A model generated the notes under the pieces. It was not told the origin of the DNA. It saw only the letters and a list, made by a program, of their open reading frames with translations, and ran no database searches. From the NCBI RefSeq assembly GCF_029194005.1, contig NZ_JARFVA010000001.1:1-64000 (forward strand): 64,000 nt of DNA, read 5' to 3'. The stretch's first letter is position 1; the number at the start of each line of letters is the position of its first letter. The DNA is from Flagellimonas okinawensis. Its GTDB lineage: Bacteria; Bacteroidota; Bacteroidia; Flavobacteriales; Flavobacteriaceae. A program made the position numbers and the translations under genes. Shown one piece after another: positions 54,404 through 63,758 of the stretch.

Positions 54404-57031
54404 ATGGAAGAGAACGAAGAACTGAACGATGAAAGTTTAGAAAACCAAGACGAGTCCCAAGATAGCCTGGTAAAGGTGACCGGGATGTACAAGGATTGGT
54501 TCTTGGATTACGCTTCGTATGTAATATTGGAGCGTGCCGTACCTGCTATCGAAGATGGATTTAAGCCTGTGCAGCGAAGAATTATGCACTCGCTCAAAGA
54601 ATTGGACGATGGACGATACAACAAAGTGGCCAATGTGGTAGGGCATACCATGCAGTACCACCCACATGGCGATGCCAGTATTGCCGACGCCATGGTGCAA
54701 ATTGGACAAAAGGATTTGCTTATCGATACCCAAGGTAACTGGGGAAACATTTTAACGGGTGATGGGGCCGCAGCACCCCGTTATATCGAGGCCAGATTGT
54801 CCAAGTTTGCCCTTGAAGTAATTTATAGTCCAAAAATTACCGAGTGGCAGCTATCCTATGATGGAAGAAAAAAGGAACCTGTTAATTTACCCGTTAAGTT
54901 TCCGCTTTTGCTCGCGCAAGGAGCAGAGGGTATAGCAGTAGGACTTTCCACAAAAATACTTCCACACAACTTTAACGAACTCATCGATGCTTCAATAAAG
55001 CATTTGCAAGGCAAAAGGTTCACCATTGTTCCAGACTTCCCTACGGCGGGAATTATCGATGTGACCAATTATAACGATGGGATGCGTGGTGGAAAAATAA
55101 GGGTCAGGGCCAAAATTTCAACTTTGGACAAGAATACCTTGGTCATCAACGAAATACCTTACGGCACCAACACATCCTCTTTAATCGACTCCATCTTAAA
55201 GGCTAACGATAAGGGGAAAATCAAAATAAAAAAGATAGAGGACAACACGGCAGCCGAAGTTGAAATCTTGGTGCATTTGCCCAATGGCATTTCTCCGGAT
55301 AAAACCATTGATGCCCTATATGCCTTTACAGCTTGTGAATCTTCCATTTCACCTTTGGGGTGTGTGATAGAGGATAACAAACCATTGTTTATCGGGGTCA
55401 AGGAGATGCTGGAAAGATCTACAGATAATACTGTAGAGTTACTTAAAGCAGAACTTCAGATTCAATTGGACGAATTGGAGGAGCAATGGCACTTTTCTTC
55501 ACTTGAGCGAATTTTTATCGAAAATCGAATTTATCGTGAAATCGAAGAAGAGGAAACGTGGGAAGGTGTTATCCAAGCTATTGACAAAGGATTGAAGCCG
55601 CATATTTCGCATTTAAAACGAGAAGTGACTACGGACGACATTGTAAGGTTGACCGAAATTCGCATCAAACGTATTTCAAAGTTTGATTTAGATAAAGCAC
55701 AACAACTTATTGAAAGTTTGGAAGATAGAATTGCACAGACCAAGCATCACTTAGAACATTTGGTGGAGTTTGCAATCGATTATTTCAAAGAACTCAAAAA
55801 GAAATATGGAGCAGGACGCGAGCGCAAATCCGAAATAAAAATATTCGATGATATTGAGGCCACTAAAGTGGTGATAAGGAACACAAAACTTTATGTGAAC
55901 CGTAAGGAGGGATTTATCGGAACTTCTTTAAAAAGAGACGAATACGTAACGGATTGCAGCGATATTGACGATATCATCGTTTTCACCCAAAAAGGGGAGA
56001 TGATGGTAACCAAGGTGGATTCCAAAGTGTTCATTGGAAAAAATATTATACACGTAGCAGTCTTTAAAAAGAAAGATAAGCGTACTACCTACAATATGAT
56101 CTATAAGAGCATGAAAGGCGGTCCAAGCTATGTTAAGCGTTTTAATGTTACGAGTATGACCCGAGACAAGATGTACGAACTTGCTGGGGACAAACCTTCT
56201 TCTGAAGTACTATATTTTTCCGCAAACCCGAACGGTGAAGCAGAGGTAGTTACTGTAATGTTGCGACAGTCTGGAAGTATCAAAAAACTAAAATGGGACT
56301 TGGATTTTTCCGATGTCTTGATCAAAGGAAGAAGCTCCAAAGGTAACCTGGTCACCAAATATCCCGTAAAACGCATCGAGCTTAAGGAAAAGGGCGTTTC
56401 CACATTAAAACCGAGAAAAATTTGGTTTGACGATGTGGTAAGTCGTTTAAACGTTGATGGAAGAGGGGAGTTGCTTGGAGAGTTCAAAGGAGATGACCTA
56501 TTATTGGTGATTGATCAAAAAGGAATTGTAAAAACCATTCCTCCGGACTTATTGACCAGGTTCAGTGATGATATGATCGTGCTCGAAAAATGGAATCCGG
56601 ATAAACCGATTTCCGTTGTACATTACGTAGGGGACAAAGAACGTTATTACCTGAAGAGATTTTTAATCGAGAACCCCAACAAAGAGGAAGTTGTAATCGA
56701 TGAAGATTCGAAATCCTACATGGAGCTGGTTTCTACCGACTGGAGACCCAGATTGGAAATTGAGTTTGTAAAACCGCGGGGCAAGGACCCAAAACCCAAC
56801 ATGGAAATAGATGTTGAAGATTTTATCTCCGTTAAAGGAATAAAAGCACTTGGCAATCAACTGACTCCCGAAAAAGTAAAAAACATAAATGTATTGGACC
56901 CTCTTCCTTATGAAGAGCCCGAAGAACAAAAAACGGAGGATATCGAGGTGGTGGACGAAGAGCAAATAGACAATAATGATGATGATATAGGGACAAAGAA
57001 TGACAGTAATGACCAAACCTCTTTGTTTTGA
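54404..57031 (+). CDS. parC: DNA topoisomerase IV subunit A
   Basis: An 875-residue DNA cleavage subunit. The quinolone-resistance region HPHGDASIADAMVQ and the active tyrosine in AAPRYIEARLSKFA (about residue 127) are present. A coiled coil follows near 430-470, then a C-terminal beta-pinwheel-like domain, and a poorly conserved acidic tail rich in Asp/Glu/Asn. I see no canonical GyrA-box QRRGG[KR]G, supporting ParC over GyrA. Co-transcribed with parE. Confidence 0.92.
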   Translation: MEENEELNDESLENQDESQDSLVKVTGMYKDWFLDYASYVILERAVPAIEDGFKPVQRRIMHSLKELDDGRYNKVANVVGHTMQYHPHGDASIADAMVQIGQKDLLIDTQGNWGNILTGDGAAAPRYIEARLSKFALEVIYSPKITEWQLSYDGRKKEPVNLPVKFPLLLAQGAEGIAVGLSTKILPHNFNELIDASIKHLQGKRFTIVPDFPTAGIIDVTNYNDGMRGGKIRVRAKISTLDKNTLVINEIPYGTNTSSLIDSILKANDKGKIKIKKIEDNTAAEVEILVHLPNGISPDKTIDALYAFTACESSISPLGCVIEDNKPLFIGVKEMLERSTDNTVELLKAELQIQLDELEEQWHFSSLERIFIENRIYREIEEEETWEGVIQAIDKGLKPHISHLKREVTTDDIVRLTEIRIKRISKFDLDKAQQLIESLEDRIAQTKHHLEHLVEFAIDYFKELKKKYGAGRERKSEIKIFDDIEATKVVIRNTKLYVNRKEGFIGTSLKRDEYVTDCSDIDDIIVFTQKGEMMVTKVDSKVFIGKNIIHVAVFKKKDKRTTYNMIYKSMKGGPSYVKRFNVTSMTRDKMYELAGDKPSSEVLYFSANPNGEAEVVTVMLRQSGSIKKLKWDLDFSDVLIKGRSSKGNLVTKYPVKRIELKEKGVSTLKPRKIWFDDVVSRLNVDGRGELLGEFKGDDLLLVIDQKGIVKTIPPDLLTRFSDDMIVLEKWNPDKPISVVHYVGDKERYYLKRFLIENPNKEEVVIDEDSKSYMELVSTDWRPRLEIEFVKPRGKDPKPNMEIDVEDFISVKGIKALGNQLTPEKVKNINVLDPLPYEEPEEQKTEDIEVVDEEQIDNNDDDIGTKNDSNDQTSLF

Positions 57032-57093
57032 TTCTTTTTCTGATTAATTTTCGCAACAACAGATACCTAAAGCTTACGGCTTAAATTTTCTAT

Positions 57094-58050
57094 ATGGATT
57101 TTACAAACCCCCTGGTGTATGGCGTACCAGTTTTTATCGCCTTTATCTTACTGGAATTAACTTATAGCAAGACCCACAACGACGATCAATTGTATAATTG
57201 GAAGGATTTGGCAGCCAGTAGTTTTATGGGTGTTGGTTCTGCTATTTTAGGCCCATTATTTAAGGTAGCATTTGCAATTCTTCTTTTTGAAGGCACTTAT
57301 GAACTTTTTAATCCCGTGGTGGAAGGAGTAAGGACCAACATAATGGGATACGAATCGTTTGGATATGCTTGGTATATCTGGATTTTATGCCAATTGGCAG
57401 ATGATTTCACCTATTATTGGTTTCATAGGGCCAACCATGAGGTGAGAATTTTGTGGGCAGCTCATATTGTACACCACTCCTCGGATAATTTTAATTTAGG
57501 TACCGCCATTAGAAATGGCTGGTTCACAATACTTTACAAGCCGTTCTTTTACATATGGATGCCGGCCATTGGATTTCCTCCAGAAATGGTTTTGGTTTGT
57601 TTAGGAATTGAGGCCCTGTGGCAATTTCAGCTTCACACGGTATATGTTCCAAAACTTGGCTTTTTGGAGAAAATATTCAACACACACACAATGCACCAAG
57701 TACACCATGCGCAAAATGTGGAATATCTGGATAAGAACCATGGTGGTTTCCTAAACATCTTTGATAGAATTTTTGGAACGTGGAAAGAGCTGGATGATGA
57801 TATCGATGTAAAGTACGGTGTAATACATGCTCCAAATTCCTATAATCCAGTGGTTATTCTAACCCACGAGTTCAAGGATATTTGGAACGACGTTAAAAAA
57901 TCGAAAAAGCTTTCCCACAAACTCATGTATATCTTTGGACCTCCAGGTTGGAGTCACGATGGCAGTACTTTAACGGTAAAACAGCAACAACGCTTGTTTA
58001 AACAGCACAAAGAGTCCAGTCCGGAATTGGCATACCAGAGGCCGAACTAG
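57094..58050 (+). CDS. Sterol desaturase / fatty acid hydroxylase family protein
   Basis: A 318-residue membrane enzyme with about four hydrophobic helices and the eight-histidine di-iron motif set: HRANHE, HIVHHSSDNF, and HTMHQVHHAQN. It probably hydroxylates or desaturates a lipid, but bacterial members of this family act on varied substrates. It converges with the TerC gene, their last 4 nt overlapping at 58047-58050. Confidence 0.88.
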   Translation: MDFTNPLVYGVPVFIAFILLELTYSKTHNDDQLYNWKDLAASSFMGVGSAILGPLFKVAFAILLFEGTYELFNPVVEGVRTNIMGYESFGYAWYIWILCQLADDFTYYWFHRANHEVRILWAAHIVHHSSDNFNLGTAIRNGWFTILYKPFFYIWMPAIGFPPEMVLVCLGIEALWQFQLHTVYVPKLGFLEKIFNTHTMHQVHHAQNVEYLDKNHGGFLNIFDRIFGTWKELDDDIDVKYGVIHAPNSYNPVVILTHEFKDIWNDVKKSKKLSHKLMYIFGPPGWSHDGSTLTVKQQQRLFKQHKESSPELAYQRPN

Positions 58051-58868
58051 TGTTCTTCCCAGGTGCTTGTTTCATGTTCTTCTTCGGAATTTTTCTGAAT
58101 ACGAAGGTTGATAAACTCAACCATTAAAGAAAAGGCAATGGCAAAATACAGGTAACCTTTTGGTATTGCACCAACTTCGTTACCAAATATTACCAAATGG
58201 GATAGGTGTGCCGATTCAGCAATTAGCATAAACCCGATAAGAATCAAAAAGGATAAGCCCAAAACTTGAATCGATGGATGTTTATTCACAAATTCCCCAA
58301 CAGGATTTGCAAAGAGCATCATAATTACAACGGAAATAACAACAGCAGTAATCATTAAGACCAATGCATCCGTTGGATTTGGCGATATGCCGTTTGTCAT
58401 ACCAATGGCAGTAAGAATGGAGTCAAACGAAAATACAATGTTTATAACCGTAATCTGTACAATGGCATTTACCAAAGAAGTAGATCGGGATTTTTCCACC
58501 TCACGCTCGTCATGACCACGGTCTTCTATTTTCTCGTGAATTTCATGGGTGCTTTTATAAAGCAGAAACAATCCTCCTCCAAAAAGAATCAAAGCCTGCC
58601 AGCTTATCCCTCCTGTAACCCAAGATTCATGGAATACCAAAAACGGTTTTTTCATCTTGGTGAGCCAAGTAATACCGAACAACAATAAAATACGCAACAC
58701 CATGGCCAGCACTAATCCCAGATTTGTAGCTTTCCTTCTATCTTTTTTTTCCAGCTTGCCGGCAGCAATGGAAATGAAGATTATGTTATCGATACCCAAA
58801 ACAATTTCTAAAAAAGTAAGGGTGAGCAGCGCCATCCAGGCATCGGGACTCGCAAAAATATCGAACAT
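58047..58868 (-). CDS. TerC family membrane protein
   Basis: A 273-residue inner-membrane protein with seven to eight helices. It has LTFLEIVLGIDNIIFISI (conserved acidic residues within helix one), NIVFSFDSILTAIGM and the C-terminal FSLMVEFINLRI, all typical of the TerC/Alx family. These proteins are linked to manganese export and metal homeostasis in other bacteria. It follows a small lipoprotein gene by only 2 nt, so co-transcription is likely. Convergent with the desaturase gene. Confidence 0.9.
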   Translation of the reverse strand: MFDIFASPDAWMALLTLTFLEIVLGIDNIIFISIAAGKLEKKDRRKATNLGLVLAMVLRILLLFGITWLTKMKKPFLVFHESWVTGGISWQALILFGGGLFLLYKSTHEIHEKIEDRGHDEREVEKSRSTSLVNAIVQITVINIVFSFDSILTAIGMTNGISPNPTDALVLMITAVVISVVIMMLFANPVGEFVNKHPSIQVLGLSFLILIGFMLIAESAHLSHLVIFGNEVGAIPKGYLYFAIAFSLMVEFINLRIQKNSEEEHETSTWEEH

Positions 58869-58870
58869 GG

Positions 58871-59248
58871 TTAGTCTATTTTATGGGCAGTTCCTTTAAA
58901 TTTTCGATTATCCCCAACAATGTTATATTCAAATGTGTACGAGGATTCTGTGGTTGTGAGTATTTTTATGTGAATAGGCTTTTCTTCAGCTTTGTTCTTT
59001 GGATTTAGGTTTTTTAGAACGTATTCACAATCGTTTATCCATCTAACCGAAGAAGAGTCCTTTTTCCCTTCAAACTCATCAACCTCCAAATCCAGCGTCC
59101 TTTTGAATGTGGTCACTTTTTCTTCACCATCAATGGTTGCGGTAAAGGTAAATTCACCCGTTTTAAACTCTTTACAGTCACGTTGTGGAGGTTGTCCACA
59201 GGCTAAGAACAATAGAGGAATAAATCCTAAAAAAAAGTATTTTATCAT
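58871..59248 (-). CDS. Lipoprotein of unknown function
   Basis: A 125-residue lipoprotein with signal peptide IKYFFLGFIPLLFLAC, lipobox cysteine at residue 17. A soluble domain containing GEFTFTATIDGEEK and RTLDLEVDEFEGKKDSSSV follows. No catalytic motif. The ATG at 59248 is used because the signal peptide starts there; a longer frame to 59284 overlaps the regulator gene. Probably an operon with the HTH regulator upstream and terC downstream. Confidence 0.75.
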   Translation of the reverse strand: MIKYFFLGFIPLLFLACGQPPQRDCKEFKTGEFTFTATIDGEEKVTTFKRTLDLEVDEFEGKKDSSSVRWINDCEYVLKNLNPKNKAEEKPIHIKILTTTESSYTFEYNIVGDNRKFKGTAHKID

Positions 59249-59280
59249 ACCTACAAAGTAACGGAAAGTAGGGCAAAGGG

Positions 59281-59691
59281 TCAATCCTTTTTTATGTTGA
59301 ATGTTTTAAAAGTTCCGTTGGAATAAAACATTACAATTTTGTCGGGTTCCAATTCACCCGCTTCATTTTTGGTTGATTCGCTGAGGCGACGTTCCTCAAT
59401 TACCTCGGTGTTCTCTTGAGTCAAAGGTTTCGATATTTCCCGTTCATTTAAAGATGGTTCTTTATTCTCTTGCTTTGGAAAATTGCCTTCACCTTTTAGC
59501 AGCCAATACAAATCGACTTCGGGGTAGGCGTTCACCAATTTCATCACAAAATCCAAACTGGGTTTATTTCTACCATTTAATAAATGGGACATGCTGGAAC
59601 GCTGTACGCCAATCTCATCAGCAAAAGCAGAAACAGAGATGTCCAAGTGCTGGATGATAGTTTCAATACGTGATATTATTTCCTTATTCAC
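59281..59691 (-). CDS. HTH-type (Cro/CI-like) transcriptional regulator
   Basis: A 136-residue protein with an N-terminal XRE-type helix-turn-helix (about 8-62; ISVSAFADEIGVQRSSMSHL) and a Glu/Lys-rich flexible C-terminal part without a known domain. It starts with GTG. Upstream of it, copies of TTTACA/TGTAAA occur (for example the palindrome TTACAATTGTAA at 59922-59933), which may be its operator, but this is a guess. Divergent from the M14 peptidase gene. Confidence 0.8.
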   Translation of the reverse strand: MNKEIISRIETIIQHLDISVSAFADEIGVQRSSMSHLLNGRNKPSLDFVMKLVNAYPEVDLYWLLKGEGNFPKQENKEPSLNEREISKPLTQENTEVIEERRLSESTKNEAGELEPDKIVMFYSNGTFKTFNIKKD

Positions 59692-59921
59692 AAATGTAAA
59701 TTATAGTGATGTAAAAGTAGTAAAAACAGAAACAATCTAAACATTGATATCAAGATAACTATTCATAAACTTAAACTAATACACCACATATTCTAGCTTA
59801 ATAAGCTGAAATATAGAACATAAAAGATGTTTAGTATTTTCTAGTTTACAATTCTAAATTATCGCACTAATTACATAGATGGTAACGTTGCTACTTGTTT
59901 ACATATGTATATTTTATTTAA

Positions 59922-59933
59922 TTACAATTGTAA
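59922..59933. promoter_or_regulatory. Palindrome TTACAATTGTAA, possible operator
   Basis: A perfect 12-bp palindrome in the AT-rich gap between the XRE regulator and the M14 gene, about 14 nt upstream of a -7 promoter motif. Related half sites (TTTACA, TGTAAA) recur nearby. It might bind the divergent regulator; short AT palindromes also arise by chance here. Confidence 0.3.
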
Positions 59934-59946
59934 ATCAAAGGATGGT

Positions 59947-59954
59947 TACTTTTG
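59947..59954 (+). promoter_or_regulatory. Candidate -7 element of the M14 peptidase gene
   Basis: TACTTTTG matches TAnnTTTG, with TTG at 59928-59930. Transcription would begin near 59959, just before the ATG at 59975. This supports that ATG over the more upstream in-frame ATGs. Confidence 0.5.
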
Positions 59955-59974
59955 TAAACTTTAATGAAATCCGC

Positions 59975-61078
59975 ATGATTGATTATTCCTTATATAAGGA
60001 GGGTTCCATACAGGGTAGGTATATTACAATGGAATCTTTAGCCAACTGTTTTTCCAATTTAGAAACTCCAATAATACACATAGGTGATTCCGTTAATGGT
60101 TTACCTATTAAAGGATTTAAACTAGGGTCAGGAACAAGAAAGGTTTTGATGTGGTCCCAAATGCACGGCAATGAATCCACAACAACTAAAGCGGTTTGGG
60201 ATTTGGTTAATTTTTTATCACAGGACAAAGAGTTAGGAAAAACCATTCTGGCTAATTGTACCTTAATTATAGTTCCTATATTAAATCCTGACGGTGCTAA
60301 ATTATACACTCGAGAAAACAGTAATGAAATCGATTTAAACCGGGATGCAAAAAACTTAACGCAACCGGAAAGTATTGCATTTAGAAAACTGTTCGAATCG
60401 TTTGCACCTGATTTCTGTTTTAACCTACATGATCAGCGTACGCTTTTTAGTGCGGGAAACAATGACAAACCGGCCACAGTTTCTTTTTTATCGCCGGCCA
60501 GCAATAAAGAGCGACATATTACACCAACACGAGAGACAGCCATGAAACTTATTGTTGCCATGAACAATATGCTTCAGAATGAAATCCCTGGTCAGGTTGG
60601 TAGATACGACGATGGTTTTAATGATAATTGCATTGGAGACACCTTGCAAATGCTCGGGGTGCCCACAATTTTATTCGAGTCAGGACATTATCCAAGGGAC
60701 TATGAGCGGGAAAAGACACGTGAATATATTTTTAAAGCTATGGTAGAGGCGCTAAAAATCATAGCTCACGACAAAATCGAAACGTACAAAACTGGAGATT
60801 ACTTCTCCATACCTGGAAACAAAAAGTTGTTTTTTGATGTACTGATAAAGCATCCGGAGTTGGTGAACAGCGAATTTGAAGCCGGACATTCCGTTGGAAT
60901 CCGATATAAGGAAGTCTTGAAAGAACAAAAAATCATTTTTAAACCAGAAATAGCCGAAATTGGCCCTCTTGAAGGGTATTTTGGTCACGAAACCATAGAA
61001 TGTATTGATATCAAGGATTTTGGCTTTACTTCAAATCAGAAAGATATCCTGAATTTGCTCTTGAATTTCAATAAATAG
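59975..61078 (+). CDS. M14 family metallopeptidase (zinc carboxypeptidase-like)
   Basis: About 367 residues. Zinc ligands are His and Glu in WSQMHGNESTTTKA and a later histidine in CFNLHDQRTLF. NPDGAKLYTREN and the DLNRDAKNL arginine motif are characteristic of M14, and the catalytic glutamate is probably in LFESGHYPRDYERE. No signal peptide from this start, so it is likely cytoplasmic. The ATG at 59975 is chosen because the promoter motif and the conserved start of the domain lie there; the frame stays open to 59879 without conserved sequence. Confidence 0.83.
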   Translation: MIDYSLYKEGSIQGRYITMESLANCFSNLETPIIHIGDSVNGLPIKGFKLGSGTRKVLMWSQMHGNESTTTKAVWDLVNFLSQDKELGKTILANCTLIIVPILNPDGAKLYTRENSNEIDLNRDAKNLTQPESIAFRKLFESFAPDFCFNLHDQRTLFSAGNNDKPATVSFLSPASNKERHITPTRETAMKLIVAMNNMLQNEIPGQVGRYDDGFNDNCIGDTLQMLGVPTILFESGHYPRDYEREKTREYIFKAMVEALKIIAHDKIETYKTGDYFSIPGNKKLFFDVLIKHPELVNSEFEAGHSVGIRYKEVLKEQKIIFKPEIAEIGPLEGYFGHETIECIDIKDFGFTSNQKDILNLLLNFNK

Positions 61079-61152
61079 AAGCAATTTTCAGTCGCGTCTT
61101 GCATATTATTTAAAAAAGAACCATTTTTATTACGTAAATTTCCTTTTTTAAC

Positions 61153-61160
61153 TACTTTTG
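61153..61160 (+). promoter_or_regulatory. Candidate -7 element of the Lrp-type regulator
   Basis: TACTTTTG fits TAnnTTTG and is identical to the motif before the M14 gene. It lies 17 nt before the ATG at 61178; no clear -33. Confidence 0.4.
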
Positions 61161-61177
61161 CTGCAAAATTCAATGTA

Positions 61178-61657
61178 ATGAACAAAGTTAAGCTAGACGA
61201 GATAGATCACCAGATATTGGATATGTTAATCGATAACACCCGTACACCTTTTACGGATATCGCAAAAAAATTGCTGATTTCTGCAGGTACGGTTCATGTC
61301 CGAGTCAAAAAAATGGAGGAGTCAGGAATCATTAAAGGTTCTTCTTTGACTCTTGACTATGTAAAATTGGGCTATTCCTTTATTGCTTATGTCGGTATAT
61401 TTTTAGAGAAAACCCACCAGACAAAATTTGTATTGGAGCGTTTGAGCCAAATACCATACGTAACCGTTGCCCATATTACAACTGGTAAGTTCAATATTTT
61501 CTGTAAAATAAGAGCACGGGATACTACGCATGCCAAGAATATCATTTTTAAGATTGATGATATTGAAGGTATCAGTAGAACAGAAACCATGATTTCTTTG
61601 GAGGAAAGTATCAACGATAAGAGACGTTTGATGCATACCATCTTCAACGAACTATAA
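61178..61657 (+). CDS. Lrp/AsnC family transcriptional regulator
   Basis: A 159-residue DNA-binding regulator. An N-terminal winged helix (about 5-60; DEIDHQILDMLIDNTRTPFTDIAKKL) and a C-terminal RAM ligand-binding domain (about 70-145; YVTVAHITTGKFNIFCKIRARD) are both present. Members respond to amino acids or related ligands. It precedes the DinB gene by 13 nt, so the two may be co-transcribed. Confidence 0.9.
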   Translation: MNKVKLDEIDHQILDMLIDNTRTPFTDIAKKLLISAGTVHVRVKKMEESGIIKGSSLTLDYVKLGYSFIAYVGIFLEKTHQTKFVLERLSQIPYVTVAHITTGKFNIFCKIRARDTTHAKNIIFKIDDIEGISRTETMISLEESINDKRRLMHTIFNEL

Positions 61658-61670
61658 TCTTTAAACCTTA

Positions 61671-62189
61671 ATGGTTCTTTCGGAACTTCCCACTTCAGAA
61701 TACAATCCATTTTACCAAACCTATGTAATGGCCCTTGGCAATGTGGATTTATTTGAAGAGTTGAAAAATGGGAAAGCAGATTTTTTATCCCTTTTGAAGG
61801 ATATTCCCGAAGAAAAACTTAATTATGCCTACGCTGAGGATAAATGGTCCTTGGCGGAGGCTTTAGTGCATATGATAGACACGGAGAGGATTTTTCAATA
61901 CCGGGCCCTACGTATTGCACGAAACGACAATACTCCACTTCCTGGTTTTGATCAGGATAATTATGTTCCTTATTCCAACGCCAAGAATCGATCTAAACAA
62001 GATCTGTTGGAGGAGTACAAAGCTGTTCGGGATGCTACAATTACCCTTTTTAATTCGTTTGATGGGGAAGCCATAAAAAGAATTGGCACTACAAGTGGTT
62101 CAAAAATGAGTGTACGCGCCCTTGGTTTTATAATTAGCGGGCACCAAGCTCATCACATTCGAATTATTAATGAACGATACCTGGACTAA
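61671..62189 (+). CDS. DinB family protein
   Basis: A 172-residue four-helix protein of the DinB/YfiT superfamily. The three metal-binding histidines are in AEALVHMIDTERI and SGHQAHHIRIINERYL near the C-terminus, with the conserved helix EEKLNYAYAEDKWSLAEALV. Members are often thiol-transferases using bacillithiol or similar cofactors, but the function here is unknown. It follows the Lrp-type regulator by 13 nt. Confidence 0.88.
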   Translation: MVLSELPTSEYNPFYQTYVMALGNVDLFEELKNGKADFLSLLKDIPEEKLNYAYAEDKWSLAEALVHMIDTERIFQYRALRIARNDNTPLPGFDQDNYVPYSNAKNRSKQDLLEEYKAVRDATITLFNSFDGEAIKRIGTTSGSKMSVRALGFIISGHQAHHIRIINERYLD

Positions 62190-62190
62190 T

Positions 62191-62517
62191 TTAATATTGG
62201 TCTTCGGTTTCCAGGTCTTCAGATGAGGATTCCAAGTTTTCTAACGTTTCGCCTTCAAAATCAGAGGTTACCAATTCCTTGTCCAATTCCTTTTCAATGG
62301 TTTCTTCGAAATTTGCGATAAAGTTGGAAAGGCTTTTACTGATTTTTACCAAGTAAATAGTATCAACCGTCCTTACTTCTACGGCCTCCAAGACCTCGCC
62401 ATTCGGCTTTTTTATGGTAATTATATCATCATCGCCGTAACCGTCCGGATAACAATCGATTAATTTTGCCGCCACTTCGTGGTCCAGTTTTTTGTAGTCT
62501 ATCAGAATTCGTTTCAT
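62191..62517 (-). CDS. Conserved hypothetical acidic protein
   Basis: A 108-residue soluble protein starting MKRILIDYKKLDHEVAAKLI, with YPDGYGDDDIITIKKPNGE and a strongly acidic tail (ESSSEDLETEDQY). Length and start are typical of a small protein family in Flavobacteriaceae that I do not know a function for. It converges with the DinB gene and lies 94 nt downstream of aroB. Confidence 0.7.
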   Translation of the reverse strand: MKRILIDYKKLDHEVAAKLIDCYPDGYGDDDIITIKKPNGEVLEAVEVRTVDTIYLVKISKSLSNFIANFEETIEKELDKELVTSDFEGETLENLESSSEDLETEDQY

Positions 62518-62611
62518 AATGGTTAGTTATTAAAAGCATTCCTAAACTAGACATTTTTGAACCTGATGGATGCAAAGAGTTGTAAACATAAAAATAAAGT
62601 ATGCGAAGTGG

Positions 62612-63667
62612 TTATTCCTTGTAGTAAGCAAAAGCCTTTTGAAACAATTCTTCAGGTATTTTAATATCCGTAACGGCTTCGCCTATAGCTTGCAACAAAA
62701 CAAAATTCACATTGCCATGGGAATTCTTTTTATCATATTTAAGCAGTTGGAGAATAGCATCAATATCATCCTCCGTGAATTCCACTTTATCAAAATGGGT
62801 TAAAAAGGTGGATTTTATCTCATCCAACGATAATTTGGAGAGACCTCTTAGTTCGTGGGATAAATATCCCTCCAAAATCATTCCTGCAGCAATTGCCTCT
62901 CCATGCAGTAATGTTTTCTTGTCGTGACTATCCAAACAGTAGGATTCAATGGCATGGCCCAAAGTGTGCCCAAAATTCAAAATTTTTCTGAGTCCTTGTT
63001 CTGTAGGGTCTTCAAGTACCACCTTGTTTTTTATAGCAATGGAATGCTGTATACAAGAGGCATCCGTAAAATTGGCTTCATGCACCAGATTGTCCCAATA
63101 TGCTTTATCTTGGATCAGGCCATGCTTAAGCATTTCAGCATAACCACTTACAACTTGTCTTTTTTCAAGAGTTTCTAAAAACTCGGGGAATATCAAAACC
63201 ATTTGCGGCTGGTTGATAACCCCAACTTGGTTTTTGAGGGCACCCAGGTCAACACCCGTTTTTCCGCCTATGGATGCATCCACCATGGAAAGTAAGGTTG
63301 TAGGGATATTGATAAAATCAATGCCACGCTTAAAGGTAGAGGCCACGAATCCCCCCATATCGGTTAAAACTCCACCACCAAGGTTTAAGAGCAGACTCTT
63401 ACGGTCTCCATCCAAATTGGAAAGGTCTTCCCATAACTGCAAACAAGTATGAATGTGCTTGTTTTCTTCTCCGGATTTAATTTCAAGAATGGAATCTATG
63501 GAAAAATCGATGATCTTATTAAAAATGGGCAAACAATGTTCTTTTGTGTTTTCATCCACTAAAAGAAAGATCTTGGAATACTCTTTTTTTGCAATATGCT
63601 GGTTAAGAGCAGCTTTTGCCAACTCGTTAATATGTACCTCGTAAGACTGCGATTTTACTGACTCCAT
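62612..63667 (-). CDS. aroB: 3-dehydroquinate synthase
   Basis: A 351-residue NAD- and zinc-dependent enzyme for the second step of the shikimate pathway. The NAD-binding segment is NLGGGVLTDMGGFVASTFKRG, then PTTLLSMVDASIGGKTGVDLG and the metal-binding FGHTLGHAIES, all diagnostic of AroB. Full length. It is divergent from the proline dehydrogenase gene and followed by the hypothetical gene at 62191-62517. Confidence 0.95.
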   Translation of the reverse strand: MESVKSQSYEVHINELAKAALNQHIAKKEYSKIFLLVDENTKEHCLPIFNKIIDFSIDSILEIKSGEENKHIHTCLQLWEDLSNLDGDRKSLLLNLGGGVLTDMGGFVASTFKRGIDFINIPTTLLSMVDASIGGKTGVDLGALKNQVGVINQPQMVLIFPEFLETLEKRQVVSGYAEMLKHGLIQDKAYWDNLVHEANFTDASCIQHSIAIKNKVVLEDPTEQGLRKILNFGHTLGHAIESYCLDSHDKKTLLHGEAIAAGMILEGYLSHELRGLSKLSLDEIKSTFLTHFDKVEFTEDDIDAILQLLKYDKKNSHGNVNFVLLQAIGEAVTDIKIPEELFQKAFAYYKE

Positions 63668-63758
63668 AATTTTAAATACTACGCTAAATAAAGATTATTT
63701 TTATATATAAGGTTCTAGTTTGCGTACTTATCTTTGAATCTTTAATGGATATTTAAGA

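Noticed and set aside
52520..57031. Gyrase rather than topoisomerase IV
   Set aside because: Subunits are adjacent, the B subunit is short, and no GyrA-box was seen in the A subunit C-terminus, so topoisomerase IV fits better.
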